Shown: positions 1 to 5,257 of the stretch, in pieces
How the letters are laid out: each line of letters opens with the position of its first letter
Position numbering within the stretch: the first letter of the stretch is position 1
Assembly: GCA_964384025.1 (NCBI GenBank)
Contig: CAYLJJ010000197.1
Span: 1-5,257, forward strand
From: CAYLJJ01 sp964384025
Lineage (GTDB): Bacteria > Myxococcota_A > Bradymonadia > UBA7976 > UBA1532
Length of the DNA stretch: 5,257 bases
Direction of reading: 5' to 3'
Made by a program: the position numbers and the translations under genes
The notes under the pieces: generated by a model
The model's database searches: none
The model's input: only the letters and a program-made list of their open reading frames with translations
Told to the model about the DNA's origin: nothing

Positions 1-17
1 TCGATCTGGTTCAACAT
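1..17 (-). CDS. Possible start of a minus-strand gene, cut by the window edge
   Basis: Only five codons are visible (M-L-N-Q-I), reading from ATG at 17-15 leftwards off the window. The start is proposed because a GGAG Shine-Dalgarno-like element (bases 26-23 on the minus strand) lies five bases upstream of the ATG. It also sits about 50 bases downstream of the stop of the ligase-like gene on the same strand, as expected for the next gene of an operon. Nothing can be said about function from five residues. By position it would be expected to be another polysaccharide gene such as a glycosyltransferase, flippase or chain-length regulator, but that is inference. Another ATG overlapping the ligase stop (70-68) closes after 19 codons, so it is less likely to be a gene start. 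Confidence 0.35.
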
Positions 18-66
18 GAGATCTCCGACGACGACACCCCTGAGCGAAATGATAGCCCAGCCCCGC

Positions 67-1230
67 TCATTTGTGAGCGTCGAAGTTCTGTTCCTCCTGA
101 TGACGGGCCCTGAGACCCATCATAAAGAAGAGCGGGAACATCAGCTGAACAGTGTAGTACATGGGGCTGTCGGTAGCCGCCATGATAAAGATCGAGCTGA
201 GGCTCAAGAAAATTTGAAGTCTCAGTGTATATTCAGGGCCTTGGGCGCCTGAGAAGAAACCCTTCAATGAAGCCAACCACTGCCTCAGAAAAAAGGACCA
301 AAAAAGCAAAAAGCCTAAAATTCCATAATCAAAAAAGAGTCGTAGATAGTCATTGTGGGGGTGAGCGATCTCAGCGAAATCTCGCCAACATTCATAGGAA
401 GCAGAGCCCGCTCCCTGCCCCTGGATGGGGTGTTCTTGAGCGCTCTTCCAGAGCAACTCCCAAAGCTCAAAGCGCCCCGCCGAGTCCATACGCCCCTCCA
501 AGAGATCGTTGACATCGCCTCCCTGTTCTCCTCGGGCTGCAAAGAAACGCTCCTGAAAGCGCTGAGAGCTGAAGGTGAGGACCAAGACCACCACCACCGC
601 CAAGATCCGTAGGCCGCGCCCCCAGTGGCTCTGGGTGGGAGCGATGAGGGCCAGCGAGATGATAGAGAAGGTGGCTGTGCGCGAGCCTGTGAAGAAGCAG
701 TAAGCAAAGGCCATGGCGACAGCGAACCAAGCCCGCTGTTCGCCTCGGCTGACCAGAGCCAAAGCGCAGGCGGCGATGAGCACTGTGGTGATCGCTCCAG
801 GGCGCCCATTGGCGTTGAGAAGGTGGATCCCCATAAGCGACTCGAACAGCGCGGGGATCAAGAGCAGGGCGCTGGCGCTGATCAGCATAGAGGAGGGGAT
901 CTCATCCATCATCGCTTCCCCTCCTGGAGGGTGGTAACGCGCCACCCCCCAAGCCAACAGCGGCACGCCCAACTGAAGGATCTCCTGGATGTTGTGTTGT
1001 CTCAGATCGGGTTCCAACCAGACAATCGATCCCAAAGCGTAGGCGAGGAAGAGTAGATAATCCAAAACCGAGCGGTAATCTAAGAGGTTGCGCAGAGGAA
1101 AAATGGAGAGACCCACGCTCATCATTACCCAGATCCAACCGGTGATCCGGAAACCTCCCAGGGAGGGCAGCTCCCAACTGGCAAGGGGTAGGATCAGGAA
1201 AATAATCCAGAGTAGGGGGCGGGCCTTCAT
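67..1230 (-). CDS. O-antigen ligase / polysaccharide polymerase-like membrane protein (Wzy_C/WaaL family)
   Basis: This is a 387-residue, very hydrophobic protein with many predicted membrane spans (for example near residues 5-20, 29-45, 55-71, 115-135, 148-160, 166-180, 186-198, 207-220, 299-316, 338-352 and 358-373). Its largest soluble loop, at roughly 221-298, ends in H-P-H-N-D-Y-L-R (290-297), preceded by G-R-F-E-L-W (252-257) and H-P-I-Q-G-Q-G-A-G (267-275). An R-x-E-x-W block followed by a G-x-G stretch and an HN-x-YL motif in a periplasmic loop is characteristic of the Wzy/WaaL O-antigen ligase superfamily. Known members transfer lipid-linked glycans onto lipid A-core, polymerise repeat units, or glycosylate proteins. 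Sequence alone does not separate these roles, so no gene symbol is given. The start ATG (1230-1228) follows an AAGAGAGAGAG purine tract that probably serves as the ribosome binding site. It points away from the glycosyltransferase trio but clearly belongs to the same locus. Length is typical of the family and the frame is intact. Confidence 0.85.
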   Translation of the reverse strand: MKARPLLWIIFLILPLASWELPSLGGFRITGWIWVMMSVGLSIFPLRNLLDYRSVLDYLLFLAYALGSIVWLEPDLRQHNIQEILQLGVPLLAWGVARYHPPGGEAMMDEIPSSMLISASALLLIPALFESLMGIHLLNANGRPGAITTVLIAACALALVSRGEQRAWFAVAMAFAYCFFTGSRTATFSIISLALIAPTQSHWGRGLRILAVVVVLVLTFSSQRFQERFFAARGEQGGDVNDLLEGRMDSAGRFELWELLWKSAQEHPIQGQGAGSASYECWRDFAEIAHPHNDYLRLFFDYGILGFLLFWSFFLRQWLASLKGFFSGAQGPEYTLRLQIFLSLSSIFIMAATDSPMYYTVQLMFPLFFMMGLRARHQEEQNFDAHK

Positions 1231-1240
1231 CTCTCTCTCT
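1231..1240. repeat. Short (CT)5 dinucleotide repeat abutting the ligase start codon
   Basis: Ten bases of perfect CT repeat (AG on the minus strand) lie directly against the ATG of the minus-strand ligase-like gene. They form its only visible purine-rich ribosome binding region. Five units is at the low end for slippage-prone repeats, so length variation affecting translation is possible but not shown. Confidence 0.5.
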
Positions 1241-1269
1241 TGACAGCTTTCTTAAAGGCGCAGCATAAG
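1240..1269 (+). promoter_or_regulatory. Candidate sigma70-type promoter for the acyltransferase-glycosyltransferase-deacetylase operon
   Basis: A perfect TTGACA (-35) occurs at 1240-1245. The best -10 candidate, CATAAG at 1264-1269, matches TATAAT at four of six positions with an 18-base spacer. It lies in the only intergenic gap upstream of the plus-strand trio. If used, initiation would fall at about 1275-1277, essentially on the ATG of the first gene. That would mean a leaderless or nearly leaderless transcript. The -35 is strong and the -10 is weak, so this remains a candidate. Confidence 0.4.
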
Positions 1270-1274
1270 CCCCT

Positions 1275-1949
1275 ATGAGCCTCTTGAACTCCCTTAAAAA
1301 TCTTCCAAGGAAGCTGCGTGAAGTGGGACCTCTCTATACCGGGAGTCTGCTCCTCAACCGCCTGTTGCCTGGTTTATGTTTCAATCAGCTCCTTTTCTTT
1401 GAGATGGAGGCAAGCTCTACTCAGCTATGCTCATCCTCCTTAGACGATCTGCGGTTTGTTTGGGGAGGGCCAGAAGATCAAGCACAGTTAGAGGAGTTGG
1501 GCCAAGCTCCAGAGGTGCTGCGAGCGCGGTTCTCAGCTGGACATCGGGTCGCTATGCTCCTCCAAGGGGAAGCGCTGCGGGCCTACCTTTGGTATGCCTC
1601 AGGGTGCTTCTATGAAGAGGAGTTGGGCTTGGAGTTCTGCTTCGCTCCTGATGAAATCTGGATCTATGATGGTGTGGTCGCTCAGGGCTTTAGAGGGATG
1701 GGTCTCTATCCATGGTTAAGCAGTCGCGCAGCCCAGGAGCTGAGCGCAGAGGGATATCAGCGCCTGCTCTTTATGATCGAGGCCCTTAATCGCAACTCTC
1801 GACGAGGCAGCTTAAAGCTGGGCGCCTGGATCCGGGCTCGAGCCTGGATCTTTCGCGCTCCTGGCGTCAGCCTTTATCTCAGGGGCGAAACTCTACGCCA
1901 CAGCCTGGGCTCTGCTCCCCTCAGGCTACACTCTGTAGAGGATTTTTAG
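1275..1949 (+). CDS. GNAT-family N-acyltransferase-like protein, polysaccharide locus
   Basis: This 224-residue protein probably transfers an acyl group from acyl-CoA to an amine, most plausibly on a sugar or sugar nucleotide. The GNAT core is in its second half: a beta-strand W-I-Y-D-G-V-V (129-135) runs into F-R-G-M-G-L-Y (139-145), matching the acetyl-CoA pyrophosphate-binding R-G-x-G turn of motif A. It is followed by a helix with A-A-Q-E-L (152-156) and a motif-B-like stretch E-A-L-N-R-N-S followed by L-K-L-G-A (169-175, 180-184). The first 60 residues, with a basic start, lie outside the core and are unassigned. The ATG at 1275 has no good ribosome binding site; the nearest, AAAGG at 1254-1258, is 16 bases away. 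It is first in a packed trio and its TAG overlaps the GTG of the next gene by one base. The fold assignment is fairly secure; the substrate is inferred from neighbours only. Confidence 0.7.
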   Translation: MSLLNSLKNLPRKLREVGPLYTGSLLLNRLLPGLCFNQLLFFEMEASSTQLCSSSLDDLRFVWGGPEDQAQLEELGQAPEVLRARFSAGHRVAMLLQGEALRAYLWYASGCFYEEELGLEFCFAPDEIWIYDGVVAQGFRGMGLYPWLSSRAAQELSAEGYQRLLFMIEALNRNSRRGSLKLGAWIRARAWIFRAPGVSLYLRGETLRHSLGSAPLRLHSVEDF

Positions 1950-1951
1950 TG
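1937..1951 (+). promoter_or_regulatory. Ribosome binding site and GTG start of the glycosyltransferase
   Basis: AGAGGA at 1937-1942 lies six bases ahead of GTG 1949-1951. The GTG shares its first base with the last base of the acyltransferase stop codon TAG. This spacing supports the GTG as the start and suggests translational coupling. Confidence 0.6.
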
Positions 1952-3091
1952 GCTGCCCCTCGCATCCTCCAGGTCCACAACCGCTATCAGATCTCTGGAG
2001 GAGAGGGAGCTGTGCTTGCTCATGAGGCTGAACTCCTGAGAGACTCAGGCGCTCAGTTGCGGCTCTATGAGGTCAGTAACCACTCAATTCAGGGGCTCTG
2101 GGGCCGCCTCCAAGTGGCGGGACGAATCCAAGGTTCTCGGCCTGCCCGCGCAGCTTTCACCGCTGAACTACGGGCTTGGCGTCCAGATCTGGTGCATTTT
2201 CATAACATCTTTCCACTCCTGAGCCCCTCTGTCTATGAGGCCACCGCTGAGGCGGGGATCCCTGCAGTACAAACCCTCCATAACTATCGCCTGAGCTGTG
2301 CCAACGCCCTGCTCTTTCGAAAGGGTCAACCCTGTGAATGCTGCTTGGGCAGCTCTCCCTATCGCGCTCTTATTCACGGCTGCTATCGGGGCTCGCGTCT
2401 TGCCACGCTCTTCGCTGCCCGTTATGTCGCCGCTCTTCAGGCCAGCGCTTTTCCTGGCGTGGGGCGGATCATCGCCCTCAGCCAGTTCTCCAAGGAGATC
2501 TTTATCCGCGCGGGGCTCCAAGCGGAGCGTCTGGTGGTCAAGCCCAACTTTGTACCCTTTAACCCCAGCCCTCGGCGCCTCGCTGAGCCCCCTTTTGCGC
2601 TCTATGTGGGGCGGCTGAGCCCTGAGAAGGGGATCGCCGAGCTGCTCAGCGAATGGCCCTCAGGGGGGCCGCTCCTCAAGGTGGTGGGGGATGGTCCTTT
2701 AGAAGGCAAATTGAGAGCTGAACGCTGGCCCCAGGCTCAGCTCTTGGGCCGCCTGGGCAGGGCTGAACTCCACTCCTTGATGAGCGCGGCCTGTTGCATG
2801 ATCTTACCCTCGCGCTGCTATGAGAACTTCCCGGTGACTCTCATCGAGGCTTACGCAGCCGGGCTGCCTGTGTTGGCGCGCCGCGTTGGGGCCTTAGAAG
2901 AGCTGGTGGAGGAGGGGAAGACAGGGGCGCTCTATGGAAACCCTGAAGAGCTAAAGAGGGGCCTTGAGTCTCTGATGCTTGGGGAATCGGAGGCCTGCGC
3001 GGAGCGCTGTCGTGCGCTCCATGCGGCTCGCTATAGCCCCGCTGAGAACCTTCGCCTTTTGATGAAGATCTACACAGAGGCGGGGTTATGA
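1949..3091 (+). CDS. Glycosyltransferase family 4 (GT-B fold)
   Basis: This is a 380-residue cytoplasmic retaining glycosyltransferase that would transfer a sugar from a nucleotide donor onto a lipid-linked glycan. The N-terminal acceptor domain begins with V-H-N-R-Y and a glycine-rich G-G-E-G loop (17-20), then H-F-H-N (83-86) and L-H-N-Y-R-L (110-115). The C-terminal donor domain has Y-V-G-R-L-S-P-E-K-G (219-228), with Arg222 and Lys227 in the usual phosphate-contacting positions, V-G-D-G-P (246-250), and an E-N-F-P-V-T-L-I-E block (292-300). That block is the GT4 E-x7-E motif. Cysteines at 117, 129, 131, 132 and 145 cluster after the HNYRL motif, an arrangement I recall from a GT4 subgroup found in polysaccharide loci; a structural or metal role is possible. 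Length is normal and the frame intact. It starts at GTG (see the ribosome binding site) and ends in an ATGA overlap with the deacetylase. The family is secure; donor and acceptor sugars cannot be read from the sequence. Confidence 0.9.
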   Translation: MAAPRILQVHNRYQISGGEGAVLAHEAELLRDSGAQLRLYEVSNHSIQGLWGRLQVAGRIQGSRPARAAFTAELRAWRPDLVHFHNIFPLLSPSVYEATAEAGIPAVQTLHNYRLSCANALLFRKGQPCECCLGSSPYRALIHGCYRGSRLATLFAARYVAALQASAFPGVGRIIALSQFSKEIFIRAGLQAERLVVKPNFVPFNPSPRRLAEPPFALYVGRLSPEKGIAELLSEWPSGGPLLKVVGDGPLEGKLRAERWPQAQLLGRLGRAELHSLMSAACCMILPSRCYENFPVTLIEAYAAGLPVLARRVGALEELVEEGKTGALYGNPEELKRGLESLMLGESEACAERCRALHAARYSPAENLRLLMKIYTEAGL

Positions 3092-3870
3092 GGCGAGCAA
3101 AACAGGCCCTTCAAGGGACGCTCGCAGTGCTTCACCGTGGGCTCTTCTACCGAGGGCTCCCTGAGCAGCTCTCCATCTGCTTTCACAGCCTTGAGCCTCA
3201 GTGGCACAGGCCCCTTCGTGCTCTGGTGACGACTTTGAGAGCGCAAGGTTACCGTTTCTACACCACCTCAGGGCTGGGCTCCGCGCAGGGGCGGCGGGTG
3301 GCGCTCAGCTTTGATGACAACTACCGCTCCTGGTATCAGAGTCGCCCTCTACTGGATGAGCTGGAGCTGCGAGTCAGCTTCTACCTCAACACTGCGCCAT
3401 TACGAGGTGAGGCCAGCCCGCGGTTGATTCAGGCTTACTACGATCGTCTCGCTCACCAAGGGGAGCGGATCCCCCTGAGCTGGGCAGAGCTACAGAGACT
3501 CTTTGAGGATGGGCATGAGATCGGCGCCCATAGTCACGCCCACGAGTGTATGTCGGCGCTCTCTTTAGAAGCAGCGGAGATCGATCTAAAGCGAAACCTA
3601 GAGCGGCTTCAAAAGCTGGGACCCATCCGGCACTTCGCGCTGCCCTTTGGGATGCCACGACACTTTAGCCCCGCTTTGGAGGCGCTTTGTTGGCGACTGG
3701 GTTTTGAGAGCTTGGCCTACGCAGCACCAGGGATGCAGCATGCTCCTCAAGGCCGGGTATTACAGCGCAGCGGCTATAAATTGAATCTCAGCTTAGAGCA
3801 GAACCTGCGCTCTTTTGGGGTAGATGGTCGCGCCTTCCTAAGGTGGACAGGTCGCTCTCCTCTGGGTTGA
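3088..3870 (+). CDS. Polysaccharide deacetylase-like protein (CE4 / NodB homology domain)
   Basis: This 260-residue protein probably removes N- or O-acetyl groups from a sugar of the glycan made by this locus. CE4 motif 1 is V-A-L-S-F-D-D-N (71-78), with Asp76 as likely catalytic base and Asp77 as likely metal ligand. Motif 2 is H-E-I-G-A-H-S-H-A-H (143-152), containing the H-S-x-x-H metal pair His148/His152. Motif 3 is H-F-A-L-P-F-G (182-188), where the usual Arg of R-x-P-x-G is replaced, as in the 'YPxG' subgroup of CE4 enzymes. His33 in I-C-F-H-S resembles the N-terminal Y-H-x block of that subgroup. No signal peptide or transmembrane segment is apparent, so it is expected to act in the cytoplasm on a lipid-linked or nucleotide-linked substrate. 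Its ATG overlaps the glycosyltransferase stop (ATGA), implying coupled translation. The family call is strong; the substrate is not known. Confidence 0.85.
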   Translation: MRRAKQALQGTLAVLHRGLFYRGLPEQLSICFHSLEPQWHRPLRALVTTLRAQGYRFYTTSGLGSAQGRRVALSFDDNYRSWYQSRPLLDELELRVSFYLNTAPLRGEASPRLIQAYYDRLAHQGERIPLSWAELQRLFEDGHEIGAHSHAHECMSALSLEAAEIDLKRNLERLQKLGPIRHFALPFGMPRHFSPALEALCWRLGFESLAYAAPGMQHAPQGRVLQRSGYKLNLSLEQNLRSFGVDGRAFLRWTGRSPLG

Positions 3871-3885
3871 GCGCTCCTTTTGTCC
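3845..3885 (+). terminator. Possible transcription terminator hairpin at the end of the polysaccharide operon
   Basis: CGCTC (3853-3857) pairs with GAGCG (3869-3873) around an 11-base loop. The stem can be lengthened by GG/CC (3850-3851 with 3876-3877) across a small internal loop, and by GGACA/TGTCC (3845-3849 with 3881-3885) across a TTT bulge. A four-T run (3878-3881) follows the inner stem. It overlaps the stop codon of the deacetylase, which is where an operon terminator is expected. The stem is imperfect and the T run short, so the call is weak. Confidence 0.3.
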
Positions 3886-4014
3886 AAAAAGAGAGGGTTT
3901 TCGGGTGCAAGAGTAACGTTTCAAGATAGTTGCGCTTTTTCGCATACTCCCTTCCTTTGGTGGGCCTGAGGTGATAGCTAAGTGGTAGATTGCAGGGTTA
4001 TGGTAACTATAAAT
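3871..4014. other. Non-coding transition from the G+C-rich locus to the A+T-rich island
   Basis: After the deacetylase stop, base composition declines gradually. There is no convincing gene on either strand. A minus-strand open frame covering 3838-4107 has no recognisable protein features and straddles the ends of two plus-strand genes, so it was not called. A small TGCG-CTTTTT-CGCA hairpin occurs near 3931-3944. TATAAA at 4008-4013 resembles a -10 box but lacks a partner -35. No insertion-sequence ends, tRNA gene or clear direct repeat were found here. Confidence 0.5.
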
Positions 4015-4032
4015 GGAGGTAAATATTCGATG
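4015..4032 (+). promoter_or_regulatory. Strong ribosome binding site deciding the start of the broken island gene
   Basis: GGAGGT at 4015-4020 is a near-perfect Shine-Dalgarno sequence. It lies nine bases before ATG 4030, with a second ATG at 4033. This favours 4030 over an upstream in-frame ATG at 4000, which has only an AGGG too close to it. It marks the real 5' end of the gene, although downstream frames are disrupted. Confidence 0.6.
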
Positions 4033-5046
4033 ATGAATGTAGCCACAGCTGAAGAACTTAGAGGTATTTTTAGCAGAAAAAAGCTTAATACTATGAGTAA
4101 AAGTCAAAAAAAGTATATAGATATCATCTATGTGCTATATCAATAAATATTTTTTGTGGAAAACATTTTACTGATGGTCAAATAGGAAATTTGCACCAAG
4201 CTGAGTCTATATCAAATAGAGACAGAAAATCGCCTTTTGATTGGGATTATTTGTTAGCTAAGGTACGTACAGAGGTAGAAGCATCGCTTGATGGTGCATC
4301 TTTTAAACGACCCTATAGCGATCAATTCATAAATAATCTCATACAATTTATGAGAAAGAGAATTGAATTTATTAAGGGTAAAAGACTTTTTCTGGCTAAA
4401 GAAATAAAACACCTGATAGATCTTGAAAAAAGTTTCCTGAATATCCCAATATACACGATGATATTTGGATAGATTTTTCTCTTAGAGGACAACTTGTCCC
4501 AACATTACCAGAAATGTTGATATTTTCGGACTTTAAAGCACATTGGAATGCTTTTATTGAGGCTTATAGAACTTCTGATTATGGGAGAAAGTTTCAAGCC
4601 AGAGGTGGGATGAATACGGTGATATTAGAGGATCATCCTATAGTTTTGATGCATTTGGGAGAAGTCTTGTTTTTCTATCAGTTTCATTTGCAGAAGCATA
4701 TTTATTAGATCTATTTTTTAATATAAAGCACACACAAGAATTTTCAGATGAAAAAATCAAGAGATTTCTTAGGAAAAATCCCAAACAAGTGACAGACTAT
4801 GAAATAGTCACAGGATTGGTGTATCAATGCTTTCCAGACATAAAATCAGAACTTAATCCATTATATGTTAAGCACAAAAATACAATTACAGCAAGGGATA
4901 ACTATGTACATGCTTCTTCATTTGTTGACCAATCAACAAACGAATCTAAAATGAATACATTGTTTATATCTATAGAGGAGGTAGTTTCGCTTGTTCAAGC
5001 GACTTTCGACTTTATATTAACTGAGTCCGCCGGATTTGGTGGTTGA
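4030..5046 (+). pseudogene. Frameshifted gene of unknown function in A+T-rich DNA; C-terminal R-x4-H (HEPN-like) motif
   Basis: I do not recognise the family. Four successive open stretches follow one another: frame 1 from ATG 4030 to TAA 4144-4146 (38 residues), frame 0 open 4101-4472, frame 2 open 4427-4708, and frame 1 open 4579-5046. Every switch is -1 in sense. Likely lesions are one missing base between 4098 and 4146, one in the A6 run 4426-4431 (which would read L-E-K-K-F-P), and one near 4600-4606 (giving Q-A-R-R-W-D-E-Y). Adding three bases to the 1017-base span gives 340 codons, about 339 residues. The joined protein is soluble and rich in Lys, Phe and Ile. The middle contains D-I-W-I-D-F-S and A-H-W-N-A-F-I-E-A-Y. 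The end carries T-A-R-D-N-Y-V-H-A, an R-x4-H motif at about residues 290-295 like that of HEPN ribonuclease-type domains, followed by an amphipathic helix. A toxin or phage-defence role is inference only. Sequencing error or recoding could also explain the shifts. Confidence 0.7.
4107..4134 (+). other. In-frame A AAA AAG slippery heptamer followed by an A+T-rich hairpin
   Basis: In the frame set by ATG 4030 the codons at the A7 run read CAA-AAA-AAG. This puts A AAA AAG (4107-4113) exactly in the zero-frame register of a -1 slippery site, the same heptamer used in Escherichia coli dnaX. The -1 frame is open from 4101 through 4469. Just downstream ATAGAT-ATC-ATCTAT (4117-4131) can form a six-pair hairpin, extendable by wobble pairs to 4114-4134. 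The spacer is shorter than usual and the stem is weak, so chance in A-rich DNA is a serious alternative. Confidence 0.3.
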
Positions 5047-5188
5047 TTCATTCTAAGGGGTTACGTCCACTCATGGATGCAGCAACGAGCAAATTCTGTA
5101 GCCAATTCTCGTGGTATGAGAAGCCATTGATATCTTGAAAGGGCGAGACTCTTGAAGGGTGTCGACGGCGATTACGGGGGGAGTAGGG
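5047..5188. other. Stretch with no supported gene between the island gene and the right edge
   Basis: G+C content rises again here. Plus-strand frames are broken by stops every few dozen codons. On the minus strand a frame is open from the right edge (5256) to a stop at 5073-5071, but its roughly 60 residues show no recognisable motif. No terminal inverted repeat or tRNA is evident. This may be the junction between the low-G+C gene and the next chromosomal segment. Confidence 0.4.
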
Positions 5189-5257
5189 ATGGAAATTCCA
5201 TATGACCCACTCGTTCCGTTTCCGCCAATCTGCAGCAATACTAAGTACCTAAAGCAC
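5189..5257 (+). CDS. Possible start of a plus-strand gene, cut by the window edge
   Basis: ATG 5189 opens a frame of 23 codons that runs to the window end without a stop. It encodes a proline-rich start (M-E-I-P-Y-D-P-L-V-P-F-P-P). A GGGGAG element at 5178-5183 lies five bases upstream, a reasonable ribosome binding site. The first 13 bases form a palindrome, ATGGAA-A-TTCCAT (5189-5201), which could hide or bracket the start in the mRNA but may be accidental. The product is not recognisable. A competing minus-strand open frame covers the same bases, so this is a tentative call resting on the ribosome binding site alone. Confidence 0.3.
   Translation, partial: MEIPYDPLVPFPPICSNTKYLKH

Noticed and set aside
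225..1056. Several plus- and minus-strand open frames of 74-164 residues inside the ligase-like gene.
   Set aside because: They are alternative-frame shadows in G+C-rich coding DNA. Only the 387-residue frame has membrane segments and family motifs.
2168..2618. Open frames on both strands within the glycosyltransferase gene.
   Set aside because: The GT4 frame is continuous, contains all the expected motifs and explains the region.
3973..3990. TAGCTAAGTGGTAGA resembles a tRNA D-arm (TAGCTCAGTGGTAGAGC), which could have marked an attachment site.
   Set aside because: The D-stem does not pair properly, and no anticodon arm, T-arm or acceptor stem can be built around it, so the likeness is local and probably chance.
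3838..4107. Minus-strand open frame of 89 residues across the end of the deacetylase gene and the start of the island gene.
   Set aside because: It has no recognisable motif, overlaps the coding ends of two better-supported plus-strand genes, and its composition simply mirrors them.
3994..5063. GGGTTA occurs on both sides of the A+T-rich gene (3995-4000 and 5058-5063), a possible target-site duplication.
   Set aside because: Six bases with differing flanks are expected by chance, and no terminal inverted repeats or transposase accompany them.
5071..5256. Minus-strand open frame entering from the right edge (about 61 residues).
   Set aside because: It shows no recognisable motif and the true start lies outside the window, so it cannot be told from a chance open frame.

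Overview
The window comes from a bacterial chromosome, probably that of a Gram-negative bacterium. About three quarters of it is a G+C-rich surface-polysaccharide locus. A spot count of bases 2641-2700 gives 40 G/C out of 60. The evidence for the locus is family-level motifs in the translated proteins: an O-antigen ligase/polymerase-type membrane protein, a GNAT-fold acyltransferase, a GT4 glycosyltransferase and a CE4 polysaccharide deacetylase. The sequence alone does not identify the species; a proteobacterial or myxobacterial-like lineage is only a guess.

Layout: on the minus strand, bases 67-1230 encode the multi-pass Wzy/WaaL-type protein. It is followed downstream by what looks like the start of another minus-strand gene, cut off by the left edge (17 to 1). 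A 44-bp divergent intergenic gap (1231-1274) separates this from a tightly packed plus-strand trio: acyltransferase (1275-1949), glycosyltransferase (1949-3091, overlapping by 1 nt) and deacetylase (3088-3870, ATGA overlap). The trio probably builds and edits an amino-sugar-containing glycan in the cytoplasm. The membrane protein on the other strand would polymerise or ligate the exported glycan.

After 3870 the character of the DNA changes. From about 4000 to 5046 it is strikingly A+T-rich (18 G/C of 60 in bases 4381-4440) and carries one broken gene of unknown function. It starts at ATG 4030 behind a strong GGAGGT ribosome binding site and runs through frames 1, 0, 2 and 1 before stopping at 5046. 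The three switches are all -1 in sense, as if three single bases were missing. Joining the pieces gives one plausible protein of about 339 residues. Its C-terminal part carries an R-x4-H motif (R-D-N-Y-V-H, coded at 4894-4911), the signature seen in HEPN ribonuclease-type domains. The low G+C suggests an acquired, possibly defence-related cargo gene that is decaying. Alternatives are homopolymer sequencing errors or, at the first junction only, programmed frameshifting at a perfect A AAA AAG heptamer.

The right edge (5047-5257) returns to intermediate composition. It may hold the start of a further plus-strand gene at 5189, but the evidence is thin.
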